Source of the DNA: Rhodosorus marinus | Taxonomy: Eukaryota > Rhodophyta > Stylonematophyceae > Stylonematales > Stylonemataceae | Assembly: GCA_029953675.1 (NCBI GenBank) | Contig: JAMWBK010000002.1 | Location: 3,286,001-3,350,000 of the forward strand | Direction: 5' to 3' | DNA: 64,000 bases | The notes under the pieces: model-generated | The model's database searches: none | What the model saw: only the letters and a program-made list of their open reading frames with translations | What the model was told of the DNA's origin: nothing | Made by a program: the position numbers and the translations under genes | Part shown: positions 1 to 11,659 of the stretch, one piece after another | Numbering within the stretch: the first letter of the stretch is position 1 | Layout of the letters: each line of letters opens with the position of its first letter

Positions 1-780
1 TCGTTCAACGATATCGCTTTTTAGGCAAATGAGAAACGATCTTTTGTCCAAGCTTGAGGCGTAAGAAGTTGAGAGGAGCTATCACCTTGCTCCGTGTTAA
101 ACATTAGTAAATTGCGCGTTCGAATGTATCTCAACCTCTCATACGCTGCTTATCAAATGAATAAGAGACACGTGTTTAAATATCTTCTTATATATTCGAA
201 AATATTCCGAGATATTTCTATTTGAGTGTGAATGATTGGACTATCTCTTCGTGGAAGCTTCAAGATTTTGGTGGTAAATTCTGTGTTCTACGAGGATTAC
301 CAATATCAAGATTTTTGGGATAAACAGAGAGTCAATACTAGAAAAAGGAACACTTCCCCCTTTTTAGAAGCAGAAATTCCTAGTTCACACCCGAATAATA
401 AGAAATGATCGCAAATCAGGGCCACCAGCCGGCTTTGCGCTGTTTTTCAAGACCAGTGGAGTTTCTTTATGTAGCTCTAGTTTTGAAGATGGAATCCCAA
501 TTAAAAACTATTAAAGTGGACAATGTCAAATCTTAGAAATCACACGAAACTTGCACGACCCCTATGCTGACTTTTCGTCAGGGATCAGCCACTCTCTTTT
601 TTCATATATTATTGTTGAATTTATTCGTTTGCTCAGGAATGTTATGGTTTTAGGAGGATTTTCTTTTTGGGGGTGGACTGGAAGAATGTTTATCCCCACC
701 GCCCTGCACAGGTCTTTTGTTTGGGTTCGAGAAAAGCCCATAGAGCCAGTATTCTTGTCTTGGTGAGAGATGTGCGATGG
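1..780. other. Gene-poor left edge
   Basis: No open frame here looks like a protein. The first 400 bases are AT-rich. The stretch at 551-766 opens a 71-codon frame that is mostly the G/T-rich leader of the next gene. A gene ending just left of the window cannot be excluded. Confidence 0.5.
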
Positions 781-790
781 TATATAAAGG
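781..790 (+). promoter_or_regulatory. TATA-box-like element
   Basis: TATATAAAGG lies about 204 bases before the start codon at 994 and is followed by a G-rich, T-containing leader. Spacing and sequence fit a TATA box with a 5' UTR of roughly 170 bases. This is inference from sequence only. Confidence 0.45.
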
Positions 791-993
791 CTGTGTACTG
801 CTAGGGTTTCCGGAAGGGTAGGGGAGAGGGTTTAGCATAGTTGATGATAGGAAGGAGGTGAATTTATTGAAAGGAGGCGATAGGGAGTTTGGTTGATTTT
901 ATGTAGAGAAGAGTTTCCCGAAATTCGACGGGATCGATGAGTTGAAGGAAGGTTTGTGGTTTCGGAGAGGGCTGGTTGTAAAAAGAAGAAACG

Positions 994-1371
994 ATGTCGT
1001 TTGGGGCGTCTTGTCGCCTGGACTTGCCGGAAAAGGTTGATACAGAGCGGGGTTTTCCCTTTCCCCACTTTGGTGGAGTTAGAGAAGGATGCTTGGGGGG
1101 CGGTAGTAAGGAGGGTTTGACGTCGTCAGCGGAGTCGGCGACAGTGGATTCTCCCCCGGTATCTCCTACATATTTAAGAAAACTAGAAGACAACTTGCGC
1201 CAGCATGCCGCGCAAGTCGATCATCCAAAGTTCCGTCTGGGTTTACGTAGGAACAGAAGAAATTTGGAAAAGCACGTTTCGTTCTCCTCGGAGGTAACTG
1301 TCGCGGAGCCAGATAGTTTGCCTGTCAATGTCGCTTATGAAGAGGAGGGAAATGACCCCCATGCCAAGTAG
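994..1371 (+). CDS. Hypothetical 125-residue protein with RVxF-like motif
   Basis: I do not recognise the family. The single-exon frame of 125 residues follows a TATA-like box and a G-rich leader, which is the usual architecture upstream of recognised genes in this window. The protein is hydrophilic, with a glycine-rich stretch near residues 30-40 and a basic segment (RRNRRN) near residue 85. Next comes K-H-V-S-F, which fits the [RK]-x-V-x-F docking motif for protein phosphatase 1, and then an acidic tail. No membrane segment or signal peptide is visible. It may be a small PP1 regulator, but the motif is short and occurs by chance. An extra 3' exon is possible; none was needed. Confidence 0.5.
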   Translation: MSFGASCRLDLPEKVDTERGFPFPHFGGVREGCLGGGSKEGLTSSAESATVDSPPVSPTYLRKLEDNLRQHAAQVDHPKFRLGLRRNRRNLEKHVSFSSEVTVAEPDSLPVNVAYEEEGNDPHAK

Positions 1372-3442
1372 GGGAAGAGTGTGCGGAACGGAATTAGTAT
1401 GTGTATAGACGGAACTAATAAATAGGATTTCGGATAAGAGAGTTAATATAGACATTGCAAGAGCTCGAGGTCGTATTGTTCAGCGCTCTAAGCCCTGGGC
1501 ATACTCGGCGACGGGGAAAGCGCTATCCACATCTTCTTGCAATTTAAGATTGTAGACGAATTGATCTGGCAAATGTTACTTCTTTCCCGCGCAAGCCCAG
1601 GAAAGCATGTGGTTCATTCTGAGAAAGCCGCCAAACGCTTAACCACACACATTCGAATTGCGGTGTTAAAACAAAGCGCAATCCGCGGACGGTCAGAACC
1701 AGTTTGTGCTTCTGACGATGTCGTACGAGACCTCTCAGAGTAAGATTCCGCACCTAAACAGGAGAAATCCGCGCATTTGCTAGACATGCTAGTTCCGTAG
1801 TCCGACTCTTTTGTCCGTCGCAACTTACAGAAACGAGCCTGGATGTCTCGCTTGTTGTTTGTACTCAGCTTGTTCCCTCCATGACGGCAGAAAGTGTTTT
1901 TAAGCGCGCTCGTGTGAATGAGCGAGTAATACAAAACCCCGAGCACGTCCAATGCAACCCAACAGTGTACACTCACCGGCCGAAGTGAGTAATGCCCAGC
2001 AGACCATTGACAAAAAAAAGAAGCTTTTCCTGAATATTCCTTATTTTCTTTTATTTTCAAAAAAGCCAAAAAAGTATTGCGTGACAGAAATGTGAACGTT
2101 GTAGAATTTGGTCGGATTGAAAGGGGGAAGTGGACCAGCGCGTACAAGTTCAGTCGATCTCCACGGGGAAAGGATGGCTTTTCTACACACAAATAGGATG
2201 CACCTTACTCCTTCGTCGCTCTTGGACCAAGAAAGAGAATGAATGTTGGTAGCCCAGGGAGACGTATTATCGATCAGCTGGTTGCAGCAGGAGGTTCCCT
2301 GGACTTGCAGAATAAAAGGATTTTCGAAGACCGTTAAACAAGTACTGTTTGGCATTGTAAGGACCAAAATGACATGAAAAGGGCACCTGTACAATGCCTA
2401 CGGAGTTTACCAAGCAGCGGGCATTGACGATCAACTCAACCGGTTGGGCGCAGAGCCCGACCATGTCAGCGACCTGAGGGAGCTCACCAACGCCAAGTTG
2501 AGATGGTGATCAGCCCAAGGGTTGGCAAACTTCGTAGGTACTGCACCCCGAGGAGCGTAGCGCCGCCCTCTTTGTGCGCTTCCTGGTGTAACATAGGCGG
2601 GGACCTTAGCCTCCGATTGAACCTACCAATTTGGTCTTTCATCGTGAGTCCGTCCGACAGGTATCCCCCACATTGGATTCGTGGACACCAGACCTCGATA
2701 TTCATTGGCGATCCAAACCGTTAGACCCCGAAGTACGTGGGATACTATGACCCCTCTTCCTCTGCAAGAGTCGTGGACCTCTTGACTGGTGAGTGATCCT
2801 CAGAGGAACTTACAGTCAAAAGAAGTCACGATAACATACAATTATCATAGAAAAATAAGCCAATCAAAAGACTTCATTAGAGTTAGGAATCTCGTTCTTG
2901 ACAACCATGACCCTTAATTCACCGATTACGGTTTCAAAATACCAATCAACTGCTTCTACATTTAAATATTTATGCAAAAGAATATCACTATATCATTACG
3001 TTAAGCAATAGTTATTCTTAGTTATCTTAATATGAGTTTTAGGAATTTTTATTGGATGTTGTGAGAATCTGAAACATCTGATGGAACAAGGGCTTGGAGA
3101 TGAGGAATCGAGGAGAATTCTTTCTGTTTTTTTTTTGGATTCCCTTGCTGGGAAGATGTTGAAGAAGGCGCGGCCGTATATTGAGAGATATAATAAAGGT
3201 TTCTTGCTCATGAGCATAGACAGAGGAGAAAGGGGAATGGAGAGAGAGTAGTTGCCTTGAAAAGCTCTATTTTGAGCCTGTACTTTAAAACGAGAGTGTT
3301 TGGCAGGAGAAAGCTTTTTTTTTGCATTGGTTTGTGGCTTGCTCGGCTGAAGGTGGTTGGATTTGGTGAGAGGTTGCGGTGTGGTTGATGCTCTTGTCGT
3401 TGCCGAAAAAGAGTTTGTGGTTTTAGATTCCATCATGTAAAC
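1372..3442. other. Gene-poor interval, possible decayed element
   Basis: Short frames occur on both strands (for example 1614-2192 minus), but none shows a recognisable domain or splice structure. The GC-rich block 2400-2760 differs from its AT-rich flanks and is full of stops in every frame, as a decayed element would be; I could not assign it to a family. From about 3000 to 3440 the plus strand is strongly G/T-rich and is the leader of the next gene. Confidence 0.4.
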
Positions 3443-3630
3443 ATGGAGGCTTCTGAGGACGGAACTGTGGCGCTGTGCGCAAGGATTTGATCCTGCTTGG
3501 TTGATCCTTTCGTCATGGCATCGGGACGGATGGAGCTTCGTAAGGTTCAGTTTTCAACCTTCGTTTTCTTCTGCTTTCGAGACCGCCGGACCTCGTGAAC
3601 AGCTGTTTGACGCCTGTTTCAGCTTGAGCC

Positions 3631-6600
3631 ATGAAGGACAGAAGAGCACGGGGCTTGCAGATCGAGGATTCGTTCGATCTGTTGTACAATCTTGTTGACG
3701 CACTCAGGGGCGGTGATCAGTGCTTAACTTCGAAACTGCTGGCGGACTTGGAGAAGTCCAGTCAGGCGATTCAAAAGCGTGTCTTCTTGCCCTTGTGTGA
3801 CTATGGTTGCTCAATCCTCCACATCGCGGTTACGCATGCCTCGTTTTCAGTCCTCTCCACAATCACTTGCAAGGTTCTGGACTTGAAGGGAGATATCGAC
3901 TTACGAGACTTGGAAAGTGGATGGACTGCACTTCATACAGCGTGCTATTTGCGGAAACCGCACTTTGTGCGCTACCTGGTTTCGAAGGGAGCCAATCCCC
4001 ACAAGCGAGACAATGGAGGAAACTATCCGTACGACCTTCTCATCAGCGATTCATATACAAGCAGCTGCTTTGAAGAGCGCAGAAGATATCTGGAAAATTC
4101 TGGAGGGAATATTTTGGTCATGGGATCAAATGCCAGCTATCAGATGGGGCTCGGTGATAATGATGTGGACGTGTCCATGAGACCGTTAACGATTGACGGA
4201 TTGTTAGGCGTCAGAATGACCGCCACTGGGAGCAAGCATACGTTGTTTCTAGGTGAGGGAGGTTGGTGCTTTCTGCTTGATCGAGGATCTCGAGCTAATT
4301 CTATGAACTCGTCCCCCCTTAGGCGTGTGCGGTGAGGTCTGGGCTGTTGGAGTTGGGGAAGGGGGACGACTGGGACTGGGCAACGAGAACACAAAGGCGG
4401 AAACAGAGCAAGTCAAGGGCCTTCCGGGTGATATCTGCTACATAGCGGTCTCAGAAAGAAGGTCTGCCGCGATTAGTACGCATGGCGCAATGTACATATG
4501 GGGTTCTGGTGTTCTGAAACCCATGAAAGTTAGCGGTCAACCGAAGGTTTGCTGCTCCCGTAGACTTGGACATTCTGCGTTCGAGGTAGAGGTTAAGAGA
4601 AGGAATGCTTCAAACTTGAACTAGGACATTAGGTTCGTGTCTGCTGCACTCGGCGATGATCACGCGTTGGCCGTAGATGAAGCAGGTGGTCTGTGGGCGT
4701 GGGGCAGAAACGATTGCAACGTGCTCGGCTTGGGACATGTCGTAGCCCATCAGCCCAATCCTCGCTGTGTGACAAGGTTCAGCAAGTTGAGAATTCGAAA
4801 CGTTTTCACCTTCCAGAATAGGGTTAGCGTTGTCATAGGATACGACAAGGTCCTGAAGAGTGAGTTTTGCGCTGGCTCACTTGTTTCAGTCCTTGAAGAT
4901 TTCGTTTGGAGACCGGTTGATTCAAGTGCGGTTTTCTTGAACTCCAGGGTTGGAAATGTACTGCTGGGGAAAAGGAGTGCCAAGCCCTACGAAAGTTGCT
5001 TTACAAGTTGCTCGTCCGTGGGCTTTCTACTATCCAACTGCTCCTTTGAAAGTGGTGCTCGCTGGAAAACGCATGTATGCTCTGACAGAATCAAACCAAG
5101 TGTTTTCGTGGGCAGTCGGAGATGCGGTAGCAACGCAGAGGTATGATAGAGAATAAATGTTCTAAAATTCAACTGGCTTAGTGGTCCAAGGTTAATTTAT
5201 GTTCTGGTTTGGTCAATACTTGCAGCACCATGTTTCACAAACGAGCTATCGTGGACATCGCGGGAAATCGGGAGTCTCTATTAGCAGTCGATCAATATGG
5301 AGCGTTGCTCAGAATGCTTCCGAAGGGAACGTCCGGAGGTCGAATCGAACCCGAAGGAAGTTATAGGGGAATCCTATCCGTAACCTCAGCGAGGAATCAC
5401 ATCGTTTGTATCGCTGCTCCTAGAAGACCGGCACTGGACAGTTTTCCTGGAACACGGGCTGCTTCATGTCCCGATGGAAGCCTGCGTAGCTTGTGCGCAA
5501 GCCAACTTGCGAGCGAGGTAGTCCATCTTGAAATCGTGTTCAGACGTGCTTCGCGGATCTTGCCAACCTCGCTCAATTCGTGTTTTCTTCGCTATCAACT
5601 AGATTGCGGTAGAAAACCTTCTCTGTATAGTGGAGATCGCGCGGATGCTGGACGACGACCCACTCATTGTCTCCTGCGCTCGGTTCGCCTTTTCGAACCT
5701 GGATTTGATTATGTGCCACCTTGAACAGACAAGTCTATCTCATCAAATGCGAGCCCTGCTTGCTCTAAGCACAGTGTTGAAGTGGCCTAACCGGCCCCTA
5801 GAATTTTGTCCCGACTTCGAGGAGGAAGCATGTTTGACGCTGGATGCATTTACCTTGCCAAACGGGGACAAGCCGTTAAATACCGAAGCAACCGTCGGCT
5901 CGCCAAAGCTTAGCAGAATGCTGAAGTCTGCACGGCGAAAGCTAGCGGACATTGAAAAGCTTGAGAATCTGAAGACTGCAGGCCACAAATTGCAGCCAGC
6001 GCAGAAAGCGAAAGTGAACACAAAGAAGCGTCTAGTTGAGGATGTGACGCAGCTTCTGGACTTGCTAGGAGCGGATCGCGGAAAAACTGAGTTAAGCGAT
6101 AGCTTGATCTCGGAGGAACACTCTGACGAGTGCGCTCGCGACTTGCGGGAGTCTCCTACAGCTGAAAAGGAGTCGGATGCGATCCCGGAAGAAGCGCTCA
6201 GTCTCTCACCCGAAGCGCGTGTGCAAGGAAAACCCGGGGAAAGCGCCCTAGCACCAATCAGGAGCAAGAAGAAGAACAAGAAAAAGAAATGCAGGCTCGA
6301 CCTCTCAAGTTGCGAAGAGACAGTTCAAAGCCAAGGCGGTCTCAACGCGAAGTCGACGACTCCCGTCCACAATGCTTGGGTAATAGAACGATGCGCGGGC
6401 TCGCCCACGAATATTGGAGAGTTAGATACTTCTCCGACAGCTATACGAGATAGATCGTTGCCTACGCTCCAAGCCTCCTGTCGGGGCGACGATGAGCAAG
6501 GACGCGGCATGGTAAAGGGTACCTCAAATCCCTGTGTAAGCGAACAGGGTCCTCCGGGCCAGGTCGGAGGTAGACGTGAGTATTAGCTCAATGCTCAATT

Positions 6601-7374
6601 CTAGATTCGCGAGAAATTTAAGTCGCTGAGCTTGTTAGTGCTTTGCATGCCTGCCAGGAGAGCCCCAGAAGCGGAAAAAAGTCAAAACCAACTTCTTCCA
6701 ACTAGGAGGTTCTCCATACCAGGGTCACAGATACGCTCCTGCTAAGGATAGTCCTTCGATACAATTTTCTCTTGAGCCACTGAAGGGTCAATCGCCGTCG
6801 AGACACGCCGCGGGGAACTCAAGCTGCCCTTGGGGAGAATCCGTTTGCACGAGCGGTATCGCGAACCTGGCCTCCATCCAAGATGAAGAGTTGGAAAGGT
6901 CGCGCCGAGAGGATGCCAAGACCAAGACGAGCCCAAGATCAAAGGATTCTTCGGATTTCCGGTCGGTCGATAGTGTCAATGGTATGTCAAGATCGGCGCT
7001 GAGTAGTGAGAGTCGCGGCAGCGCATCAAACCAATCCAGGGGCTGGAATGTATCTCGCACTTGCGCGCAATCAATTGTGGATATCCAGGCCGACGAAGCA
7101 CGCCGGTCCGCAACTCTGAGAAAGCCAGTGTACAGTCGTGCTTCACCAACGGAGAGGTGTTGGATGCCGCTACCAAATGACGAGCCGGTAAGAACTTATC
7201 CGCCAACTCACCAATGAAATGGCCCGTTCATTGCAGCTGAGACTCCAAATTTGCTTGTCCTTTGTTCAGCTGAAGGCAAAATCTCTCAGGAAAATTGAAA
7301 CAGAGGAAAGGGCCTTGAAAGCCATCAAACAACAACTTAAAGGGTCCGCGGTGGTCCGCCGAGTTCCCACCTAA
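3631..7374 (+). CDS. Ankyrin-RCC1 protein, inhibitor of Bruton kinase (IBTK)-like
   Basis: Eight exons: 3631-4252, 4323-4546, 4625-4859, 4948-5140, 5226-5517, 5603-6575, 6658-7187, 7237-7374 (about 1068 residues; phases agree at every junction). Order of parts: ankyrin repeats (about residues 50-150, with GWTALHTACY and LVSKGANPHKRD), an RCC1 propeller (VWAVGVGEGGRLGLG, GLWAWGRND, MYCWGKG), a helical segment like the region after a BTB domain (SLRSLCASQLASE, then ENLLCIVEIARMLDDD), and a long charged tail with a PQKRKKVK nuclear-type signal. The tail carries three loose copies of a W...S..IQ.(D)E motif of the kind seen in IBTK C-termini. IBTK is a substrate adaptor of CUL3 ligases; the function here is inferred. 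The BTB fold itself appears to be missing. An alternative short first exon at 3515 is possible, with a weak acceptor at 3628. Confidence 0.75.
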
Positions 7375-8477
7375 TCTGTTTAGAGGGTGTGTGTGTAGTT
7401 TGAACATAATAGATTTCAATCTGTCATGAGCACTATCAAAGAACTTTATTTTGAGCTCATTAAATACCAGATGTACTAGTAGAGACTTGATCGGTGTCAG
7501 AACCCAATTGCGTGCATCGGCAGCTGCCGCTCTTCTGGGTCTTGAGACGACGACTAGATGCATTCGACGATGAGACGTGACAGTGAAATTGGGATTCTTA
7601 ACGGTAAGTAGGGTACTTCGGATCCAAGCCTTAGGGGAGTTTCGTAAACAAGCGCGATGTCGATGATCGTGCCTTTTACGACAGATCCTGCTAATCGGAG
7701 GCTGGAACGTGACGAGCCATCGCATCACGCTGCGGACGAGCTGGTACGACAGAACGGGAGGCTATTCATCCCAGCGTTATTCATATTATCGCGCTGGTCA
7801 GCAACGATGTTCGAGATTCCTTTCGCGAGGCGAACGAACGCGTCTTCACAAGTTAACACTCCGAAAATCTACCCAAAAATGAAGTGAACCGAATATAACT
7901 TTTTTTCTGATTTTCGAAAGCGATTACAGCCATCAGGAGGCTTGTACATCAGACAGAAAACTCCGTTCTTCAACCAAAAAGAAGGAATCCACCCCTGGGT
8001 ATATCCGGTCATATCTTTTCACATGGTTCAGTATTATGAAAACAAATATTACACAGGTTGTAAATTAATTTAAAATTCTATCCTAAAATATCACCTAAAC
8101 CTTTTTGTCGCTTTTTTTATGGCGCCACTCGATATTCAATGTTTCTTCCCCTTCAACGAAGGGGTGGGGATGCGAAGGGCTGGGAAACTTTCTGAAATTT
8201 CGCGGAACGGAGTTAGGCGTTTCATGTCGTGACGGGGGACTCCCACTTGGAAATTTTCTTTGGACGTTTCACTCCACCCGTTTTTCGGGCATATAGACGT
8301 TCGGGTTTCTTGGAAGTTAGATGCGTGTTGGTGGAGTAGCGGGGGCGGGGGGGTGGGGGGTTGGAGGTAGGTAGGACACCCAGGTGAGATGTTCTAGTGT
8401 GTACAAGTGCTAGGGAACGTGTGGGATAGTTTGTTTTGGTTTGTTGTTTTGAGTTTTTGCAATCGACGACGAATATA
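7375..8477. other. Intergenic, leader of the SR-protein gene
   Basis: No convincing gene in 7375-8300. Minus-strand frame 7228-7728 overlaps the last exon of the upstream gene and has no motif. The last 200 bases form the G-rich to T/G-rich leader of the SRSF2-like gene. Confidence 0.5.
8336..8372 (+). other. G-run cluster, potential G-quadruplex
   Basis: Four or more runs of three or more G occur within about 37 bases on the coding strand, about 110 bases before the SRSF2-like start codon. They probably lie in the promoter or 5' UTR. Four G-tracts with short spacers satisfy the usual quadruplex pattern; folding and any role in expression are inference. Confidence 0.5.
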
Positions 8478-9535
8478 ATGTCATATAGAGAGAGAGAAGA
8501 CAGGTACGGAGATCGTGACCGTGAGCGTGATTACAACCGTGATCGCGATTACAACCGCGATCGTGACTATGGGGATAGGGATCGTGATCGTGGGCGTGAC
8601 CGTGGGTATAGGGATCGGGATCGGGATTATGATGATCGCGGTGGATATTCCCGCGGGCGTGATAGGGACTTTCGTGACAACGATCGAGATCGAGATGATT
8701 ACGGTGGACGTGGGCGGTACGGAGGTCGGTATGAAGGTGACAGGGGACGCGATCGAGGCGACAGAGGAGAGCGTCGAGGATCTGCGCCTCCAGACATCAG
8801 CAAGTTGCATTCCTTGCTAGTTCTGAACATAACTTTCAAAACAACGCCTCGTGAGCTTTCACCCCTTTTCGAGCGATACGGAGAAGTAGCGGATATTTAC
8901 ATTCCCCGCAACAGAAGGACGAACGTGTCCCGTGGATTCGCGTTTGTGCGCTACAAGCAGAAAGAAGAAGCAGAAGCGGCGATTGAGAAGCTTGATGGCA
9001 AAGTGGTCGATGGTCGGGAAATTGGAGTGCAGTTTGCCAAGTACAGTCGAGGCAGCGGGGACGAACCGTAAGGACGATTCTGACCTAGCGAAGAACCCTC
9101 AAGTCACCGGACTGAATTGAAACTCATTTTTTCCGCGTTTTCCCAAATTCAGACCGAAAGGACGACGCGACAGGGAAAGGGTTCGCTCACGAAGTCCATC
9201 TCCTCAGAGGGCTCAATCTCGTAGTCCGGAGAGGGATAGGTACGAAAAATGATTCACATCAACAATGCGCTGCCAGATACTAACAAGAATTTCTGTTGCG
9301 TGAAACGATTAGTCCGAGAGCGAAGCGGCCGCGTTCTGTTAGTCCCGAAGAAAGGGGTCAAGACGAAAGAGAAGATTCTGACAAGTACGTATGAATGACG
9401 GTGGCAAACTTGAAAGACTGTGTGCTGAAGCCTTCTCCCCGTGAACTGCCTAGCAGGCGTCTTGATGACGAACCAGTGGGTGGCGATAGTAGGCCAGATG
9501 ACGTAGAGGCCGACTATGAGAACGATCGCGATTAA
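8478..9535 (+). CDS. SR-family splicing factor, SRSF2/SC35-like
   Basis: Four exons: 8478-9067, 9153-9239, 9313-9384, 9457-9535 (275 residues). The first ~100 residues are an Arg-Asp/Tyr/Gly-rich tract (repeats of DRDRDY type). A single RRM follows at about residues 112-195, with RNP2-like LLVLNI and RNP1 RGFAFVRY. The RRM is closest in pattern to SRSF2 (DVYIPR and SRGFAFVR-like stretches). A short Arg/Ser/Pro tail (SRSPSPQR, SRSPERD) ends in an acidic stretch. SR proteins bind exonic enhancers and recruit spliceosomal parts in the nucleus. Unusual here is that the longest low-complexity tract lies before the RRM and alternates R with D rather than S. The near-periodic DNA of this tract leaves all three plus frames and one minus frame open; the RRM fixes the true frame. 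Confidence 0.85.
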
Positions 9536-10019
9536 ACCATTGGCTTGGTAGTTGAGCCGAGTGTCGAAGAGCAACGAACCGCCGTGAGGTTTCTGAATAG
9601 CAGAGATTTGAACCGGCGTCGAATGCTGAAGGATTCGTATTCCACGGACCGCAACGGGTGCATCAGACGGGCGGCGAGGCACTGATATTTGTCTAGAAGC
9701 CAGAATTTTGGAATGAAGCCTTGCTTGTTGATGCTGAGGAGAGCGAAAGCATTTCCCAAATGAAAGAATAGCCAGATTGTGCCACGAATCGATCCATAGA
9801 TCCAGACTGATCCAGAGTTGTCCCGGTAGATCTTGGACGATGCATACCGCGACCTAGGTTCCAGGAGGTCCCTGAACTGCTTCAAAAGAGTAGGGAGGCG
9901 AAAAGAACATGCTTCCCGAGGACGTGACTTGAAAGAATTCAAAACTAGTTTTTGCGAGTTAGGTCGTCGAGTAATGCTGACCAAGGACAGGCAAACCGGG
10001 AAAAGCCCTGATATTCCCG
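9536..10019. other. Intergenic
   Basis: Open frames here (for example 9532-9984 minus) lack recognisable domains and overlap the SR-protein 3' end. Nothing else seen. Confidence 0.4.
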
Positions 10020-10312
10020 GCTTTTGCTCGGGGAGTTTGCAGTCCAGTAGACTTATTTCGTCGGGATCTTCTGCTTTCCGTTGGAGACTGGAGGCATTGC
10101 TCGAGGAGTTTGCAGTCCAGTAGACTTATTTCGTCGGGATCTTCTGCTTTCCGTTGGAGACTGGAGGCTTTTGTCGAGGAGTTTGCAGTCCAGTAGACTA
10201 TTTTCGTCGGGATCTTCTGCTTTCCGTTGGAGACTGGTGGCTTTTGTCGAGGAGTTTGCAGTCCAGCGGACTTATTCGTCGGGATCTTCTACTTTCCGTT
10301 GGAGACTAGCAT
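10020..10312 (+). repeat. 73-bp tandem repeat, four copies
   Basis: The core GAGTTTGCAGTCCAG starts at 10033, 10106, 10179 and 10252, an exact 73-base spacing each time. Copies share the block GTCGGGATCTTCTGCTTTCC and differ by a few substitutions; the fourth has one small deletion balanced elsewhere. Because 73 is not a multiple of three, the array is unlikely to code for a protein repeat. The few mutations among copies suggest recent amplification. Confidence 0.9.
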
Positions 10313-11659
10313 CTGCCTGCATGTTTGTGTATATCTGAGTCACTATCGTTGAGCTGTATCTCGTATATCTATCTACATATCTAAAAAAACGCTGTTCAAC
10401 AAACGGCTGGGGTGCCCAATTGAGCAGATTTACGTATGCGATGGTGATGGGTGCGGAACTAGCGTAGATCTCAGGTGGCCGCTGGAAGGTGGTAGCCTTG
10501 CAGGCAATCAACAAACCCGATTCTGAAGTTGTGCCACGCCAGATCCTACAGGCGATGGCGCACTTCATTTTTCACAGTGTACTCGTGAAGCAGTTGAACT
10601 ACGAATTGTCGCCTCTTGCAAAGCCAGATTTCTTGAACAGTTGGAGGACTTTGTGCTGATTGATGCTTTTACATCTCGGGACTACACTGAGAAGGATGGT
10701 GCCTGTACCACAATGGGACAATCGCTATAGAGAAGCACGAAAGGAAAAAGGTCCTTCCGTTTGCATTAGGTTTATCGAATCAATAAACGACACATGTCTA
10801 TATAGAACTAATTTTTAAACATCTCATTTTCTCTCCCGCCTAGAAATATCGTCTATTATTGACTTTTCGTTCCTCGTGCGCCAGGCTTGTAATGCGAGTT
10901 GGTGGAGCCTTGTACCTACTCGTAGGAATCTCACGCAATTGAAAATGAGGGAAATCTATAGCCCCCCTTTCTCTTAATAGTGAATGTTAGATGTGCAGCA
11001 AATATAAAGAATATTTTCAGATTATATCTGGACATATGCAGTCCCCTACCCATACAGATAATTACTCATCCTGAACTAAGGCCGAACCAGAAGGGGGTGA
11101 GTGGATGTTTAGAATTGCGGAATCGGGTTACTAATATTCTTCCCAATGGGAGGGAGGAATGCATGACAACAACGAAACTAAATTTGAGAAAATCTGAAAG
11201 TATATAGATTGAATAGACCTATTCGAAAGGGTTTAGGAGCTTTTTAATGATTGAGGTATCTCAAGGAGAAATTCTTACGGCCAAGCTCGGGTTTAACACT
11301 CGGGGGCCACTGTTGCTTGTTGGAATTGTAAAGAATTTTGGGAAAACGACACAGCAATTTACATGTGTAGAAGACGGGAATGTGCGGAATATATACAGAT
11401 GTTGAGGTGGCGAGGTTGGGAGAGAGGCAGGTGGCTATTTGCTTTGAACGGGTTTGTATTTGGTTAAGGAGAGGACGCACTAAGTGTGTGAGTGGATTTT
11501 AAAATTTTTTGGAGTTTTTTATAAGGTTGTTTAGGATCGTTGCTTCCTCTTGTTTTTTTCTTGGATGAGAAGTTGAGCGCAAATAGGGTGAGATTCCGCT
11601 ACTGAGCGGAGAGGGCGAAGGGTGTTTGGCGGTGTGATCGAGGTTGTGGTTTAGTAAAT
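10313..11659. other. Intergenic, HslU leader at its right end
   Basis: 10340-10980 holds broken short frames without motifs; 10980-11220 is AT-rich. From about 11240 to 11650 the plus strand is G/T-rich and is the leader of the HslU gene, with a possible TATA element (AATATATAC) near 11390. Confidence 0.45.

Noticed and set aside
1614-2192. 192-codon minus-strand frame
   Set aside because: No domain, no leader, no splice support. Composition resembles random read-through of GC-rich DNA.
2996-3436. 146-codon minus-strand frame
   Set aside because: Rich in K, T, S, P and N, as expected for the antisense of a G/T-rich leader. It lies directly before a real plus-strand gene.
5743-6279. 178-codon minus-strand frame
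   Set aside because: Lies wholly antisense to exon 6 of the IBTK-like gene; Ser/Arg/Phe-rich with no motif.
8481-8820. Two further open frames across the Arg-Asp repeats (one on each strand)
   Set aside because: They arise because the repeat DNA lacks stops in several frames. The RRM fixes the true frame.
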